Positions 34,208-46,666 of a stretch of DNA of 64,000 bases are shown in pieces. Position 1 is the stretch's first letter. Every line of letters begins with the position of its first letter. Under the pieces are notes generated by a model that saw only the letters and a list, made by a program, of their open reading frames with translations, was not told the DNA's origin and ran no database searches. This stretch comes from Dermatophilaceae bacterium Soc4.6. GTDB taxonomy: Bacteria > Actinomycetota > Actinomycetes > Actinomycetales > Dermatophilaceae. A program made the position numbers and the translations under genes. The DNA is taken from NCBI GenBank assembly GCA_039889245.1, contig JAZGVH010000002.1, forward strand, positions 4,402,001 through 4,466,000, written 5' to 3'.

Positions 34208-34870
34208 TCAGTGCGGCGGCGGCGGTTGGTCGTAGGCCTTCTCGACGCGTTGCAGGTCGGTCGTCGCCGCCGCCACGTGCACGAGGTCACCGTCCTGGAA
34301 GACCGTCTCGGCACCGGGGACCAGCCCCTCGCCGAGCCGGGTGACGTAGGCGATGCGGGTCCCGGTGAGGGACTCCACCTCGCTGATCCGTCGCCCGACC
34401 CAGCTGCGGGCCAGGGGGACCTCGGCGATGACGACCCGACCGCTCGGGTCGGTGAGCACCGGCACGGCGCCCTGAGGGAGCAGACGCTGGAGCATCTGGT
34501 CGGAGGTCCAGCGGACCGTGGCCACCGTGGGTATGCCGAGCCGCTGGTAGACCTCGGCGCGGCCGGGGTCGTAGATGCGGGCGACGACGTGCTCGACCCC
34601 GAAGGTCTCGCGGGCCACGCGGGCCGCGAGGATGTTGGAGTTGTCACCGCTCGAGACGGCGGCGAAGGCGTAGGCCTCGTCGATCCGTGCCGCGCGCAGG
34701 GTGTCGCGGTCGAAGCCGAGACCCGTGACCGTCATCCCCTCGAAGCTGCTGCCCAGTCGTCGGAAGGACGAGGGCTCGGAGTCGATGACTGCGACGTCGT
34801 GCCCGCGCTTGCTCAGGCTCTTGGCCAGCGTGGAGCCCACGCGACCGCAACCCATGATGACGAAGTGCAC
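34208..34870 (-). CDS. ceoB: TrkA-type RCK K+ transport regulator (first of pair)
   Basis: 220 aa. The TrkA-N Rossmann fold (FVIMGCGRVGSTLAKSLS, acidic VIDSEPSSF after strand 2) is followed by a TrkA-C domain. It is promoter-proximal to ceoC, 54 nt upstream. The GTG start at 34870 lies 8 nt after a minus-strand TAGCGT, which suggests a leaderless mRNA. It shares a roughly 80-bp divergent control region with the K+ importer. Confidence 0.88.
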   Translation of the reverse strand: MHFVIMGCGRVGSTLAKSLSKRGHDVAVIDSEPSSFRRLGSSFEGMTVTGLGFDRDTLRAARIDEAYAFAAVSSGDNSNILAARVARETFGVEHVVARIYDPGRAEVYQRLGIPTVATVRWTSDQMLQRLLPQGAVPVLTDPSGRVVIAEVPLARSWVGRRISEVESLTGTRIAYVTRLGEGLVPGAETVFQDGDLVHVAAATTDLQRVEKAYDQPPPPH

Positions 34871-34878
34871 GCTGCGAA

Positions 34879-34884
34879 ACGCTA
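34879..34884 (-). promoter_or_regulatory. -10 box TAGCGT for ceoBC
   Basis: Minus-strand TAGCGT ends 8 nt before the GTG start of ceoB; probable leaderless promoter, divergent from the importer promoter. Confidence 0.5.
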
Positions 34885-34941
34885 CACGGTCCGGGGCGTC
34901 TCGCCGACGCAGGTCTCACCACGCGCGGTGGTGGCGCGGCA

Positions 34942-34947
34942 TACAGT
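34942..34947 (+). promoter_or_regulatory. -10 box TACAGT for the KimA-type importer
   Basis: TACAGT ends 6 nt before the GTG at 34954, which decides that start over the GTG at 34948. Confidence 0.5.
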
Positions 34948-34953
34948 GTGCGC

Positions 34954-36957
34954 GTGGCCTCCTCCGGACGCGTTCTCAAGCGCCTGCTCCTCGGTCGCGC
35001 CATGCGCAGCGACCGCCTTGGCGAGACCCTCCTGCCCAAGCGGCTCGCCCTGCCCATCTTCGCCAGTGACGCCCTCTCGTCCGTGGCCTACGCGCCCGAC
35101 GAGATCATGCTCATGCTCGGGCTGGCCGGTGGCGCCTTCGTCACCACCCACTCGTGGCAGATCACCCTCGCCGTCGTCGCGGTCATGGCCATCGTCGTCG
35201 CCTCCTACCGGCAGAACGTGCGTGCCTACCCCTCGGGTGGAGGTGACTACGAGGTCGCCACCGTCAACCTCGGCGACAAGGCCGGGGTGACCGTGGCGAG
35301 CGCCCTCCTCGTCGACTATGTGCTCACCGTGGCCGTCTCGATCTCGTCCGGCGTGCAGAACGCCGCGACCGCACTGCCCGCCCTGCGCGGTCACGAGGTG
35401 CCGGTCGCCGTCGGGCTGGTGGTCGTCCTGACCGCGATGAACCTGCGCGGGGTGCGCGAGTCGGGCAACGCCTTCGCCCTGCCGGTCTACGCCTTCATGC
35501 TCGGCATCATCGGCATGGCCCTCTACGGCTTCGCGCAGGCCGCGACGGGCCACCTCGGTCAGGCCGAGAGCGCGCGGCTCGAGCTCGTGCCCGAGTCGGG
35601 TCACGAGCAGGTCGCCGGGGTCGCGATGGCCTTCCTGCTGCTGCGGGCCTTCTCCTCCGGCTGCGCCGCCCTCACCGGGGTCGAGGCGATCTCGAACGGG
35701 GTCCCGGCCTTCAAGAAGCCCAAGAGCCAGAACGCCGCGACCACCCTGCTGCTGATGGGTGCCATCTCCATCACGATGCTCACCTCGATCATCGTGCTGG
35801 GCCGCCTGACCGGCATCAAGATCGCCGACCAGCCGGCTGAGCAGCTGACGCTCAACGGCGTCCCCGTGGGCGACTCCTACATCCAGGACCCGGTCCTGGG
35901 CCAGCTGTCGAAGGCCGTGTTCGGCGGCTTCACCCCGGGCGTCGTCTTCATCTCCATCGTCACCGGGCTGATCCTGATCCTGGCCGCCAACACGGCCTTC
36001 AACGGCTTCCCCGTGCTCGGCTCGATCCTGGCCAAGGACGGCTACCTGCCGCGCCAGCTGCACACTCGCGGTGACCGCCTGGCCTTCTCCAACGGCATCC
36101 TGATCCTCGCGGCCGGGGCGGTGGCGCTGATCGTGGCCTACCAGGCGACGGTGACCTCGCTCATCCAGCTCTACATCGTCGGCGTGTTCGTCTCCTTCAC
36201 CCTCAGCCAGAGCGGCATGATCCGGCACTGGAACCGTCACCTGCGCACCGAGCGCGACCCCAAGGTGCGGTCCCGGATGATGCGCTCGCGCGTCATCAAC
36301 GCGCTCGGTGCCTTCATGTCGGGCACGGTGCTCGTCGTCGTGCTCATCACCAAGTTCATGGAGGGGGCGCGCTACGCCATCGCCGCCATGGCCGTGCTCT
36401 TCGTGCTCATGCTCGGCATCCGGCGCCACTACGACCGGGTGCGCGACGAGCTCGAGATCGACCCCGACGAGCCGCAGATGCTCCCGAGCCGCGTGCACGC
36501 GATCGTGCTGCTCTCCAAGCTGCACAAGCCGGGCATGCGCGCGCTCGCCTACGCGAGGGCGACCCGGCCGACCTTCATCGAGGCCGTGACGGTCGACGTC
36601 GACTCCGACGACACGCAGGCGCTGCGGGTGCAGTGGGCCAAGCTCGAGATCCCCGTTCCGCTCAAGGTGCTCGACTCGCCCTATCGGGAGATCTCGCGCC
36701 CGATCGTCGACTACGTCAAGTCGCTCCGCAGCGGCAGCCCGCGCGATGTCGTGGTGGTCTACATCCCGGAGTACGTCCTCGGCCGGTGGTACGAGCAGAT
36801 CCTGCACAACCAGAGCGCCCTGCGGCTCAAGGCCCGGCTGCTGTTCACCCCCGGGGTGATGGTGGCCAGCGTGCCGTGGCAGCTGCGCTCCTCCGAGGGT
36901 CAGGAGGAGTTCTTCGACGGCCCGGTCGTGGGCTCCGTGCGGCGGGGCCCCTCGTGA
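34954..36957 (+). CDS. kimA: KimA-type potassium importer (APC superfamily with cytosolic USP-like domain)
   Basis: 667 aa. An APC-fold transporter domain of about twelve helices starts with ALPIFASDALSSVAYAPDE, the block seen in Bacillus KimA. It continues through FASDALSS/GGGDYEVA and NTAFNGFPVLGSILAKDG. The C-terminal cytosolic domain (about 495-640) resembles the KimA universal-stress-like domain, with RPIVDYV, a YIPEYV stretch and WYEQILHNQSALRL. KimA takes up K+ with H+ and is inhibited by c-di-AMP in Bacillus; that control is inferred here. The divergent ceoBC regulators support a K+ role over amino acids. Confidence 0.82.
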   Translation: MASSGRVLKRLLLGRAMRSDRLGETLLPKRLALPIFASDALSSVAYAPDEIMLMLGLAGGAFVTTHSWQITLAVVAVMAIVVASYRQNVRAYPSGGGDYEVATVNLGDKAGVTVASALLVDYVLTVAVSISSGVQNAATALPALRGHEVPVAVGLVVVLTAMNLRGVRESGNAFALPVYAFMLGIIGMALYGFAQAATGHLGQAESARLELVPESGHEQVAGVAMAFLLLRAFSSGCAALTGVEAISNGVPAFKKPKSQNAATTLLLMGAISITMLTSIIVLGRLTGIKIADQPAEQLTLNGVPVGDSYIQDPVLGQLSKAVFGGFTPGVVFISIVTGLILILAANTAFNGFPVLGSILAKDGYLPRQLHTRGDRLAFSNGILILAAGAVALIVAYQATVTSLIQLYIVGVFVSFTLSQSGMIRHWNRHLRTERDPKVRSRMMRSRVINALGAFMSGTVLVVVLITKFMEGARYAIAAMAVLFVLMLGIRRHYDRVRDELEIDPDEPQMLPSRVHAIVLLSKLHKPGMRALAYARATRPTFIEAVTVDVDSDDTQALRVQWAKLEIPVPLKVLDSPYREISRPIVDYVKSLRSGSPRDVVVVYIPEYVLGRWYEQILHNQSALRLKARLLFTPGVMVASVPWQLRSSEGQEEFFDGPVVGSVRRGPS

Positions 36958-38264
36958 CCCCTCCGCCCCCGGGGCCGAGACGGCCGGCGCAGGGCCGGGG
37001 AGGCCAGCGCCGCGGCGCCCCGCGCCCCAGTGCGCCGCCCGACCCCCTCGTCGGCACCACGGTCGAGGTCGAGGTCGGTCCCATCGCCCACGGCGGCCAC
37101 GCCGTCGCGCGGCACCAGGGGCGGGTCGTCTTCGTGCGGCACGCGCTGCCGGGCGAGCGGGTGCGCGTGCTCGTGACCGAGGGCCGGGCCAAGGACTCCT
37201 TCCTGCGCGGTGACGCGGTCGAGGTGCTCGACGCGTCACCCGAGCGGGTCACCCCGCCCTGCCCGTATGCCGGCCCTGGCCGCTGTGGGGGCTGCGACTT
37301 CCAGCACGTGACCCTGGCCCACCAGCGGGCACTGAAGGCCACGGTCGTGCGCGAGCAGCTGCACCGTCTCGCCGGCCTCGACGTCGAGGTCGTCGTCGAG
37401 GCGCTGCCGGGCGACGCCGAGCAGGAGCAGGGTCTGCGCTGGCGCTCCCGGGTGGAGTTCGCCGTCGGCGCCGACGGGCGTCCCGGTCTGCGCGGGCACC
37501 GCTCCCACGACGTGATCCCGGTCGACGACTGCCTCATCGCCGACCGCCGCGTCATCGACTCCGGGGTGCTGGGCACGACCTGGACCGGGTGCACCGGTGT
37601 CGACGTGGTCGCCGCCGACGAGCCGGTCGACGCCGTCGTCGTGCCCCTGCCCGAGCACTCCGTCCCGACCGTGGTCCAGCACGTGGCGACGCCCACCTGG
37701 TCGGGCTCCTTCGGGGTCTCGGCCCGCGGCTTCTGGCAGGTGCACCCGGGGGCAGCGCCCACCTTCACCGCGCACCTGCTGGCCGAGCTCGACCCCCAGC
37801 CCGGCGAGCGCGCCCTCGACCTGTATGCCGGGGTCGGCCTCTTCGCCACCGCGCTGGCCGACGCCGTGGGCACCGAGGGCGCCGTCCTCGCCGTCGAGGG
37901 CGACGACCGGGCCGTCGAGTACGCGCTCGACAACGTGCAGGACCTGCCCCAGGTCGAGGTCCGGGCGGGCGAGGTGGCCGAGGCCCTCGCCGCGCTGGTC
38001 GAGCAGGGGCTGACCGCTGACCTCGTGGTGCTCGACCCGCCGCGCACCGGGGCCGGCCGCGAGGTCGTGGAGGCGGTGGCGGCGCTCCGCCCCCGCGCCG
38101 TCGCCTACGTCGCGTGCGACCCGGCTGCCCTGGCGCGCGACACGGCATACCTCGCCGGGCTGGGCTACCGCCTGCGCTCCCTGCGGGCCTTCGACGCCTT
38201 TCCCATGACCCACCACGTCGAGTGCATCGCGGTCTTCCGCCCCGACACGCCGGGTGGGGAGTGA
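36954..38264 (+). CDS. TrmA/RlmD-type RNA m5U methyltransferase
   Basis: 436 aa. An N-terminal TRAM domain (about 38-90, GTTVEVEVGPIAHGGHAVAR in part) precedes an Fe-S Cys set, C-x7-C-x2-C (PCPYAGPGRCGGC) plus VDDCLI. The class I SAM domain has LDLYAGVGLFATALA, LDPPRTGAG and the catalytic Cys in YVACDPAALARD. It methylates uridine C5 in 23S rRNA or tRNA; which one is not decided by sequence. The GTG start overlaps the importer stop as GTGA, so it is coupled. Order as in M. tuberculosis Rv2690c-Rv2689c. Confidence 0.9.
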   Translation: MTPPPPGPRRPAQGRGGQRRGAPRPSAPPDPLVGTTVEVEVGPIAHGGHAVARHQGRVVFVRHALPGERVRVLVTEGRAKDSFLRGDAVEVLDASPERVTPPCPYAGPGRCGGCDFQHVTLAHQRALKATVVREQLHRLAGLDVEVVVEALPGDAEQEQGLRWRSRVEFAVGADGRPGLRGHRSHDVIPVDDCLIADRRVIDSGVLGTTWTGCTGVDVVAADEPVDAVVVPLPEHSVPTVVQHVATPTWSGSFGVSARGFWQVHPGAAPTFTAHLLAELDPQPGERALDLYAGVGLFATALADAVGTEGAVLAVEGDDRAVEYALDNVQDLPQVEVRAGEVAEALAALVEQGLTADLVVLDPPRTGAGREVVEAVAALRPRAVAYVACDPAALARDTAYLAGLGYRLRSLRAFDAFPMTHHVECIAVFRPDTPGGE

Positions 38265-38289
38265 CGCGCGCGGTCAGATGTGGTTGAAT

Positions 38290-38307
38290 TATCTTGACGT
38301 CAAGATA
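38290..38307. promoter_or_regulatory. 18-bp perfect palindrome upstream of aconitase
   Basis: TATCTTGACGTCAAGATA is a perfect palindrome 24 nt before the aconitase start, in a 66-bp gap, and it contains a -35-like TTGACG. It looks like a homodimer operator of the MarR type. In Streptomyces coelicolor the MarR-family TamR controls aconitase, so a TamR-like regulator is a reasonable candidate, not shown here. Confidence 0.65.
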
Positions 38308-38330
38308 GTTCTCGATGAAGGGAGCCCCTC

Positions 38331-41114
<2,784 letters not shown>

Positions 41115-41265
41115 GTCGACCGCGAGGTGCGTCCACGGGCCGGATGCCCTGCGCTCGCCGGGTCGCGGGCCTCGAGCTCGGGGGGCCGCGCGCGGCCACC
41201 GGGCGCACCCGTGTCCGGCCCTGACCGCCCGACCGGACAACGAGGTGTGGGGGCAGACTGAGGGG

Positions 41266-41634
41266 ATGTCCTCCGCCGTGCCCCCCGGGTGGCCCCCCGG
41301 TGTGCCGCCCGCCCACAGCCCCGGGTGGGAGGACCGGGCCGTGGCCTGGCTGCTCGACCAGTGCCCGCCCGACTACCGGTCCTATGCCGGGTGGCGGCGG
41401 CACCCGGTGGCCCTCGCCTGGCTCGCCGACCGTCACCTCGACGGGCAGGTGGCCGCGATGCGGCAGGCCTACCGCGAGGTGCGGGTCGAGCTCGGTGGGC
41501 TCGTGCCGGCCGAGGGGCTCGCCGACGTGATGCACCACCTCGAGGCCGAGGGGCTGCGCCTGGTGGCGGCCAAGCGTGCGGCCGGCCTCGTGCTCGAGGC
41601 GCTGCGCGGCAAGGTCTTCGTCCCGCGGCTGTGA
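41266..41634 (+). CDS. conserved hypothetical protein
   Basis: 122 aa. A Pro-rich N-terminus (PPGWPPGVPPAHSPGW) is followed by a helical, charged region (LAWLADRHLDGQVAAMRQAYREV in part) resembling other short actinobacterial proteins of unknown role. No catalytic motif, signal peptide or membrane helix. The ATG at 41266 directly follows AGGGG. The region 41115-41265 upstream carries only GC-rich sequence. It converges on the glutamine synthetase gene across a hairpin. Confidence 0.72.
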   Translation: MSSAVPPGWPPGVPPAHSPGWEDRAVAWLLDQCPPDYRSYAGWRRHPVALAWLADRHLDGQVAAMRQAYREVRVELGGLVPAEGLADVMHHLEAEGLRLVAAKRAAGLVLEALRGKVFVPRL

Positions 41635-41644
41635 GCCGGCACGT

Positions 41645-41677
41645 CGACGGGCCCGGCCGTGGTGGCCGAGCCCGTCG
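41645..41677. terminator. bidirectional hairpin between convergent genes
   Basis: CGACGGGC-C-CGGCC, loop GTGGT, GGCCG-A-GCCCGTCG: an 8-bp plus 5-bp stem with one mismatch, centred between the stops at 41634 and 41690. There is no T-run. Confidence 0.6.
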
Positions 41678-41689
41678 TGGCGACAGGGG

Positions 41690-43864
41690 TCAGAGGATGT
41701 AGAGCATCTCCTGATAGGTCGGCAGCGACCACAGGTCGTCGGCGACGAGGCCCTCGAGGGTGTCGGCGGCGGCACGGACGATCGCCATCGGCGGCAGCAT
41801 GGCGTCGCGGCAGAAGGTCGCCGTCGCCAGCGCGTCGTCGGAGTGCGGGTGGGCGATCGCCTGGGCCAGGCTGGCCAGACCGGCGCGCAGCCGGGCCAGC
41901 GGGACCCCGATCGCGGCGAGGTCGGAGGTGTCGGCCTCGACGCCGGCGGCCTTGAGGCTCGCGACGTTGGTGGCCAGCTCGGTCTGGTAGCGGACCGCCG
42001 AGGGCGCGATGATCGTCGTGCCCATCTCGAGCATGAGGTTGGCCTCGACGGTGACACTGAGGATGTACTGCTCCAGGCCGATCTCGTAGCGGCTGTGCAT
42101 CTCGCGCTCGCTGAAGACGCCGTAGTGCGAGAAGAGCTCGATGGCCTCCGGGCTGATCAGCTCGGGCAGCGCGTCGATGGTGGTGCGCAGGTTCTTCAGG
42201 CCCCGCTGCTCGGCCTCGATCGGCCACTCGTCGGAGTAGCCGTTGCCGTTGAAGACGACCGACCCGTGCTCGGAGATGATGTCGGCGAGCAGCGTCTGGA
42301 CCGCCTCGTTGAAGTCGGTGCCGTCGGCGACCGACGTCTCGAGGACGGTCGCGATGTGGTCGAGGGCCTCGGCCATGATCGTGTTGAGCACGACCATGGG
42401 CCCGGCGACGGTCTGCATGGAGCCCGGCGCGCGGAACTCGAACCGGTTGCCCGTGAAGGCGAAGGGCGAGGTGCGGTTGCGGTCGCCCGGGTCCTTGGTC
42501 AGGTCGGGGAGGGTGTCGACGCCGATGGTCAGCGTGCCCTTCTCCTTCGAGCGGGTGGCGCCACCCTTGGCGACCTGGTCGAAGACGTCGGCCAGCTGCT
42601 CGCCGAGGAAGATCGAGATGATCGCCGGCGGGGCCTCGTTGGCGCCGAGGCGGTGGTCGTTGCTCGCCGAGGCGACGGAGGCGCGCAGCAGGCCGCCGTA
42701 CTTGTGCACGGAGCGGATGATCGCGGCGCAGAAGACGAGGAACTGGGCGTTGTCGTGCGGGTTGTCACCGGGCAGGAGCAGGTTGCCCTGGCCCTCGTTG
42801 CCGAGCGAGAAGTTGACGTGCTTGCCCGAGCCGTTGACGCCCTCGAAGGGCTTCTCGTGGAAGAGGCACTCCATCCCGTGCTTGCGGGCGATCGACTTGA
42901 AGGTCGTCATCAGCAGCTGCTGGTGGTCGGACGCGACGTTGGCCCGCTCGAACATCGGGGCGATCTCGAACTGGCCGGGCGCGACCTCGTTGTGGCGGGT
43001 CTTGGCCGGGATGCCGAGCTTGAAGAGCTCGCGCTCGGTGTCCATCATGAAGCCGAGCACGCGCTCGGGGATGGCGCCGAAGTAGTGGTCGTCGAACTCC
43101 TGGCCCTTGGGCGGCTTGGCCCCGAAGAGGGTGCGGCCGGCGTTGAGCAGGTCGGGACGCGCCGTGAAGAAGTTGCTGTCGATCAGGAAGTACTCCTGCT
43201 CGGGACCGCAGAAGGACACGACGCGGTCGGGGGTGTGGCCGAAGAGCGTGAGCACCCGCTCCGCCTCGGCGGCCATCGCCTGCTGGGAGCGCAGGAGCGG
43301 GGTCTTGTGGTCGAGCGCCTCGCCGGTCATCGAGATGAAGATGGTCGGGATGCACAGCGTGTTGCCGTTGGGGTTCTCGAGCACGTAGGCCGGGCTCATC
43401 ACGTCCCACCCGGTGTAGCCGCGCGCCTCGAACGTGTTGCGCAGGCCACCGTTGGGGAACGAGGAGGCGTCGGGCTCGCCCTGCACCAGCGTCTTGCCGG
43501 AGAAGGACGCGAAGGCGGTGCCGTCCCCCACCGGGTCGAGGAAGCTGTCGTGCTTCTCGGCGGTCAGGCCGGTCAGCGGGTAGAAGACGTGGGCGTAGTG
43601 GGTGGCGCCCTTCTCCAGCGCCCAGTCCTTCATGGCGGACGCGACGGCGTCGGCCACGGCCGGGTCGAGGGGGGCGGACTGCTCGATGGTCGCCAGGACC
43701 GACTTGTAGACCGACTTCGGCAGCCGCTTGGCCATGACGGTGACGCTGAAGACGTTCTCGCCGAAGATCTCGCCGGGCTCCTCGCCCGGGTCGAAGCTGA
43801 CGGTCGGCGGCACGTAGGCCTGGACGTTGGTGATGGCCTGCAGGCGGGTGGTGTTGGCGCTCAT
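41690..43864 (-). CDS. glnN: glutamine synthetase type III
   Basis: 724 aa, the usual length of the GlnN family, which forms dodecamers and makes glutamine from glutamate, ammonia and ATP. Visible are the family-specific [21 protein letters not shown]-terminus in part, [32 protein letters not shown] and the ATP-site [12 protein letters not shown]. The [17 protein letters not shown] and [16 protein letters not shown] blocks complete it. Type III enzymes are less common in actinobacteria than type I; a type I copy is not in the window. ATG at 43864 without a clear ribosome site. Divergent from dxs. Confidence 0.94.
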   Translation of the reverse strand: MSANTTRLQAITNVQAYVPPTVSFDPGEEPGEIFGENVFSVTVMAKRLPKSVYKSVLATIEQSAPLDPAVADAVASAMKDWALEKGATHYAHVFYPLTGLTAEKHDSFLDPVGDGTAFASFSGKTLVQGEPDASSFPNGGLRNTFEARGYTGWDVMSPAYVLENPNGNTLCIPTIFISMTGEALDHKTPLLRSQQAMAAEAERVLTLFGHTPDRVVSFCGPEQEYFLIDSNFFTARPDLLNAGRTLFGAKPPKGQEFDDHYFGAIPERVLGFMMDTERELFKLGIPAKTRHNEVAPGQFEIAPMFERANVASDHQQLLMTTFKSIARKHGMECLFHEKPFEGVNGSGKHVNFSLGNEGQGNLLLPGDNPHDNAQFLVFCAAIIRSVHKYGGLLRASVASASNDHRLGANEAPPAIISIFLGEQLADVFDQVAKGGATRSKEKGTLTIGVDTLPDLTKDPGDRNRTSPFAFTGNRFEFRAPGSMQTVAGPMVVLNTIMAEALDHIATVLETSVADGTDFNEAVQTLLADIISEHGSVVFNGNGYSDEWPIEAEQRGLKNLRTTIDALPELISPEAIELFSHYGVFSEREMHSRYEIGLEQYILSVTVEANLMLEMGTTIIAPSAVRYQTELATNVASLKAAGVEADTSDLAAIGVPLARLRAGLASLAQAIAHPHSDDALATATFCRDAMLPPMAIVRAAADTLEGLVADDLWSLPTYQEMLYIL

Positions 43865-43969
43865 GAGTTCACAAGGTAGGAGGCAGGCGTTTCGGGGATG
43901 TGTCGGTCGTGCTACGAAGGATCGCTGGGCTCCTGTGCGTGATGACGGGGAGTGCACCCTAGACTTGAT

Positions 43970-43975
43970 CGAACC
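43970..43975 (+). promoter_or_regulatory. -10 box TAGACT for dxs
   Basis: TAGACT lies 21 nt before the GTG start of dxs, and a GAAAGGA ribosome site (about 43977-43983) follows it, so this mRNA has a short leader. Confidence 0.45.
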
Positions 43976-43996
43976 CCGAAAGGACCTTGACCCCAC

Positions 43997-45880
43997 GTGG
44001 CACTGCTCGACTCTCTGGACGGACCCGACGACCTCAAGGCGCTGAGGCCGGACGAGCTGCCCCGCCTCGCGCGCGAGGTCCGCGAGTTCCTCATCCGGTC
44101 GGTGTCGAAGACCGGCGGGCACCTGGGTCCCAACCTCGGGGTGGTCGAGCTGACGATCGCCCTGCACCGGGTCTTCGACTCCCCGCGCGACACCATCGTC
44201 TTCGACACCGGGCACCAGTCCTACGTGCACAAGCTGCTGACCGGCCGGCGCGACGACTTCGACCGGCTGCGGCAGAAGGGCGGCATGGCGGGCTACCCCA
44301 GCCGGGCCGAGTCGCCGCACGACGTGGTCGAGAACTCCCACGCATCGACGTCGCTGTCCTGGGCCGACGGCATCGCCCGGGCGAGGCGCCTGGCCGGGGA
44401 GCTCGACCGCACGACCGTGGCCGTCATCGGTGACGGGGCGCTGACCGGGGGCATGGCGTGGGAGGCGATCAACAACATCGCGGCCGACAAGGACCTGCCG
44501 CTGGTGATCGTGGTCAACGACAACGAGCGCTCCTACGGCCTGACGACCGGTGGGCTCGCCGAGCACCTGGCCACCCTGCGCACCACCGCGGGCTACGAGA
44601 GCTTCCTCGACTGGGGCAAGAACGTCCTGTCGCGCACGCCCGTGGTCGGTGGCGTCATGTACGGCGCCGCCCACGGCGTGAAGAAGGGGATCAAGGACAT
44701 CGTCGCCCCCCAGGGGATGTTCGAGGACCTCGGGCTGAAGTACCTCGGCCCCATCGACGGGCACGACGAGCAGGCGGTGGAGAGCGCGCTGCGCAAGGCC
44801 CGCTCCTACCGTCGGCCGGTGCTGGTGCACGTGCTGACCAAGAAGGGCAAGGGCTACCAGCCGGCCCGTGAGGACGAGGCCGACCGTTTCCACGCCGTCG
44901 ACAAGATCAACCCCGAGACGGGGCTGCCGCTGCAGGTCAAGGGGCGCATCTGGACCGACACGTTCAGCGAGACCATGGTCGAGGTCGGGCGCCAGCGCGA
45001 GGACGTGGTCGCCATCACTGCGGCCATGCTCATCCCGGTGGGCCTGCGACCCTTCGCGCAGGAGTTCCCCTCGCGCGTCTTCGACGTCGGGATCGCCGAG
45101 CAGCACGCCCTGACGATGGCCGCCGGGCTGGCCTACGGCGGGTTCCACCCCGTCGTCTGCATCTACGCGACCTTCCTCAACCGCGCCTTCGACCAGCTGC
45201 TGATGGACGCCGGCCTGCACCGGGCCGGCGTCACGGTCGTGCTCGACCGGGCGGGGGTGACCGGCACGGACGGTGCCTCCCACAACGGCATGTGGGACAT
45301 GACGCTGACCGGGATGATCCCGGGGCTGCACCTGACCGCTCCTCGCGACGAGGCCACCCTCGTGGCCGCGGTGCACGAGGCGGTCGACATCGACGACGCC
45401 CCCTCGGTCATCCGCTTCTCGAAGCAGAGCCTCCCGACGCCCCTGCCCGCGCTGCGCACCTGCGGCAGCGTCGACGTCCTGCTCGAGCCGCACGACGCAG
45501 CGGTGGACCTGCTCCTCGTCGGTCTCGGCGAGATGGCGAGCACGGCGATGGCCGTCGCCGCCAAGCTCACCGCTCAAGGACACTCCATCCGCGTCGTCGA
45601 CCCCCGCTGGTGCCTGCCGGTCAGCGACGACCTCGTCGAGCTGACCCGCCACGCGGGTGCCGTCGCCGTCCTCGAGGACAACCTCGTGATCGGGGGAGTC
45701 GGGTCGCAGGTCGCGTATGCCGTGCAGCAGGCAGGTCTGCGCGTCCCCGTGCTGCAGTACGGCATCCCCAAGCGCTTCCTCGACCACGCCTCCCGCGGCG
45801 AGGTCCTCGAGGACATCGGCCTGACCCCCGACGCCATCGCCGACTCGCTCGCGGCCAGCCTGGACGCCGCCTCCGCCTGA
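43997..45880 (+). CDS. dxs: 1-deoxy-D-xylulose-5-phosphate synthase
   Basis: First enzyme of the MEP isoprenoid pathway, condensing pyruvate and glyceraldehyde 3-phosphate with thiamine diphosphate (627 aa). TPP site: [16 protein letters not shown] and the following NDNERSYG. Other marks are [43 protein letters not shown] and the C-terminal transketolase domain ending [16 protein letters not shown]. The stop is 3 nt from the convergent dehydrogenase stop. In M. tuberculosis dxs1 (Rv2682c) lies next to RNase D and DUF3000 genes, which are about 10 kb away here. Confidence 0.95.
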   Translation: MALLDSLDGPDDLKALRPDELPRLAREVREFLIRSVSKTGGHLGPNLGVVELTIALHRVFDSPRDTIVFDTGHQSYVHKLLTGRRDDFDRLRQKGGMAGYPSRAESPHDVVENSHASTSLSWADGIARARRLAGELDRTTVAVIGDGALTGGMAWEAINNIAADKDLPLVIVVNDNERSYGLTTGGLAEHLATLRTTAGYESFLDWGKNVLSRTPVVGGVMYGAAHGVKKGIKDIVAPQGMFEDLGLKYLGPIDGHDEQAVESALRKARSYRRPVLVHVLTKKGKGYQPAREDEADRFHAVDKINPETGLPLQVKGRIWTDTFSETMVEVGRQREDVVAITAAMLIPVGLRPFAQEFPSRVFDVGIAEQHALTMAAGLAYGGFHPVVCIYATFLNRAFDQLLMDAGLHRAGVTVVLDRAGVTGTDGASHNGMWDMTLTGMIPGLHLTAPRDEATLVAAVHEAVDIDDAPSVIRFSKQSLPTPLPALRTCGSVDVLLEPHDAAVDLLLVGLGEMASTAMAVAAKLTAQGHSIRVVDPRWCLPVSDDLVELTRHAGAVAVLEDNLVIGGVGSQVAYAVQQAGLRVPVLQYGIPKRFLDHASRGEVLEDIGLTPDAIADSLAASLDAASA

Positions 45881-45883
45881 GCG

Positions 45884-46666
45884 TCAGTGGGCGGTCCAGC
45901 CGCCGTCCATCGAGAACGACGAGCCGCTCAGCGAGGCGGAGGCCGGGCCGCACAGGAAGAGCGCCATCTCGGCGACCTCTGACGGCTCGAGCATCCGCTT
46001 GACCGCGGACCGGGTCAGCATGATCTTCTCGACGACCTCGGACTCCGGGATGCCGTGCGTCGCGGCCTGGTCGGCGATCTGCTTCTCCACCAACGCTGTT
46101 CGCACATAGCCGGGGTTGATGCAGTTGCTCGTGACTCCGTGCGCACCGCCCTCGAGGGCGATGGTCTTCGACAGTCCCTCGAGTCCGTGCTTGGCGGTGA
46201 CGTAGGCCGACTTGTAGGGGCTGGCGCGCAGCCCGTGGGCGCTCGAGACGTTGACCACCCGCCCCCAGCCCTGGGCATACATGTGGGGGAGGGTCTGTCG
46301 GACCAGCCGGAACGGGCTCTGGAGCATCAGCGCGATGATGAGGTCGAACCGCTCGAGGGGGAACGACTCGATGGGGCTGACGTGCTGGATGCCCGCGTTG
46401 TTGACGAGGATGTCGACGTCGGTCGGCAACGACGCCAGCCCGTCGAGGTCGGCGAGGTCGGCCACCAGCGGGGTGACCCCGGGCAGCTCGGCCAGCGGCG
46501 CCAGGGCCGCCTCCGCGAGGTCGACCGCGTAGACCCGGGCGCCAGCGGCCGCGAAGCGGCGGGCCACCGCCTCGCCGATCCCGGATGCCGCGCCCGTGAC
46601 CATGGCCGTGCGGCCCGCCAGCTCGGTCGAGGGCGTGCGGTCGGGGGCGGGGGAGATGTCGCTCAT
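45884..46666 (-). CDS. 3-hydroxybutyrate dehydrogenase (SDR family)
   Basis: 260 aa NAD-dependent dehydrogenase interconverting 3-hydroxybutyrate and acetoacetate. SDR marks: TGAASGIGEAVA, NNAGIQH, catalytic Ser in VNVSSAHGL and YVTAKHGL (Tyr-x3-Lys). The NNAGIQHVSPIESFP and CINPGYVRTALVEKQI blocks are characteristic of bacterial 3HB dehydrogenases. It overlaps the upstream XRE-cupin gene in an ATGA junction, so that regulator probably controls it. PHB/ketone turnover is inferred. Confidence 0.9.
   Translation of the reverse strand: MSDISPAPDRTPSTELAGRTAMVTGAASGIGEAVARRFAAAGARVYAVDLAEAALAPLAELPGVTPLVADLADLDGLASLPTDVDILVNNAGIQHVSPIESFPLERFDLIIALMLQSPFRLVRQTLPHMYAQGWGRVVNVSSAHGLRASPYKSAYVTAKHGLEGLSKTIALEGGAHGVTSNCINPGYVRTALVEKQIADQAATHGIPESEVVEKIMLTRSAVKRMLEPSEVAEMALFLCGPASASLSGSSFSMDGGWTAH

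Noticed and set aside
43865-45787. 640-residue N-terminal extension of the glutamine synthetase frame
   Set aside because: It is antisense to dxs and has a composition unlike the enzyme; the ATG at 43864 gives the normal type III length.
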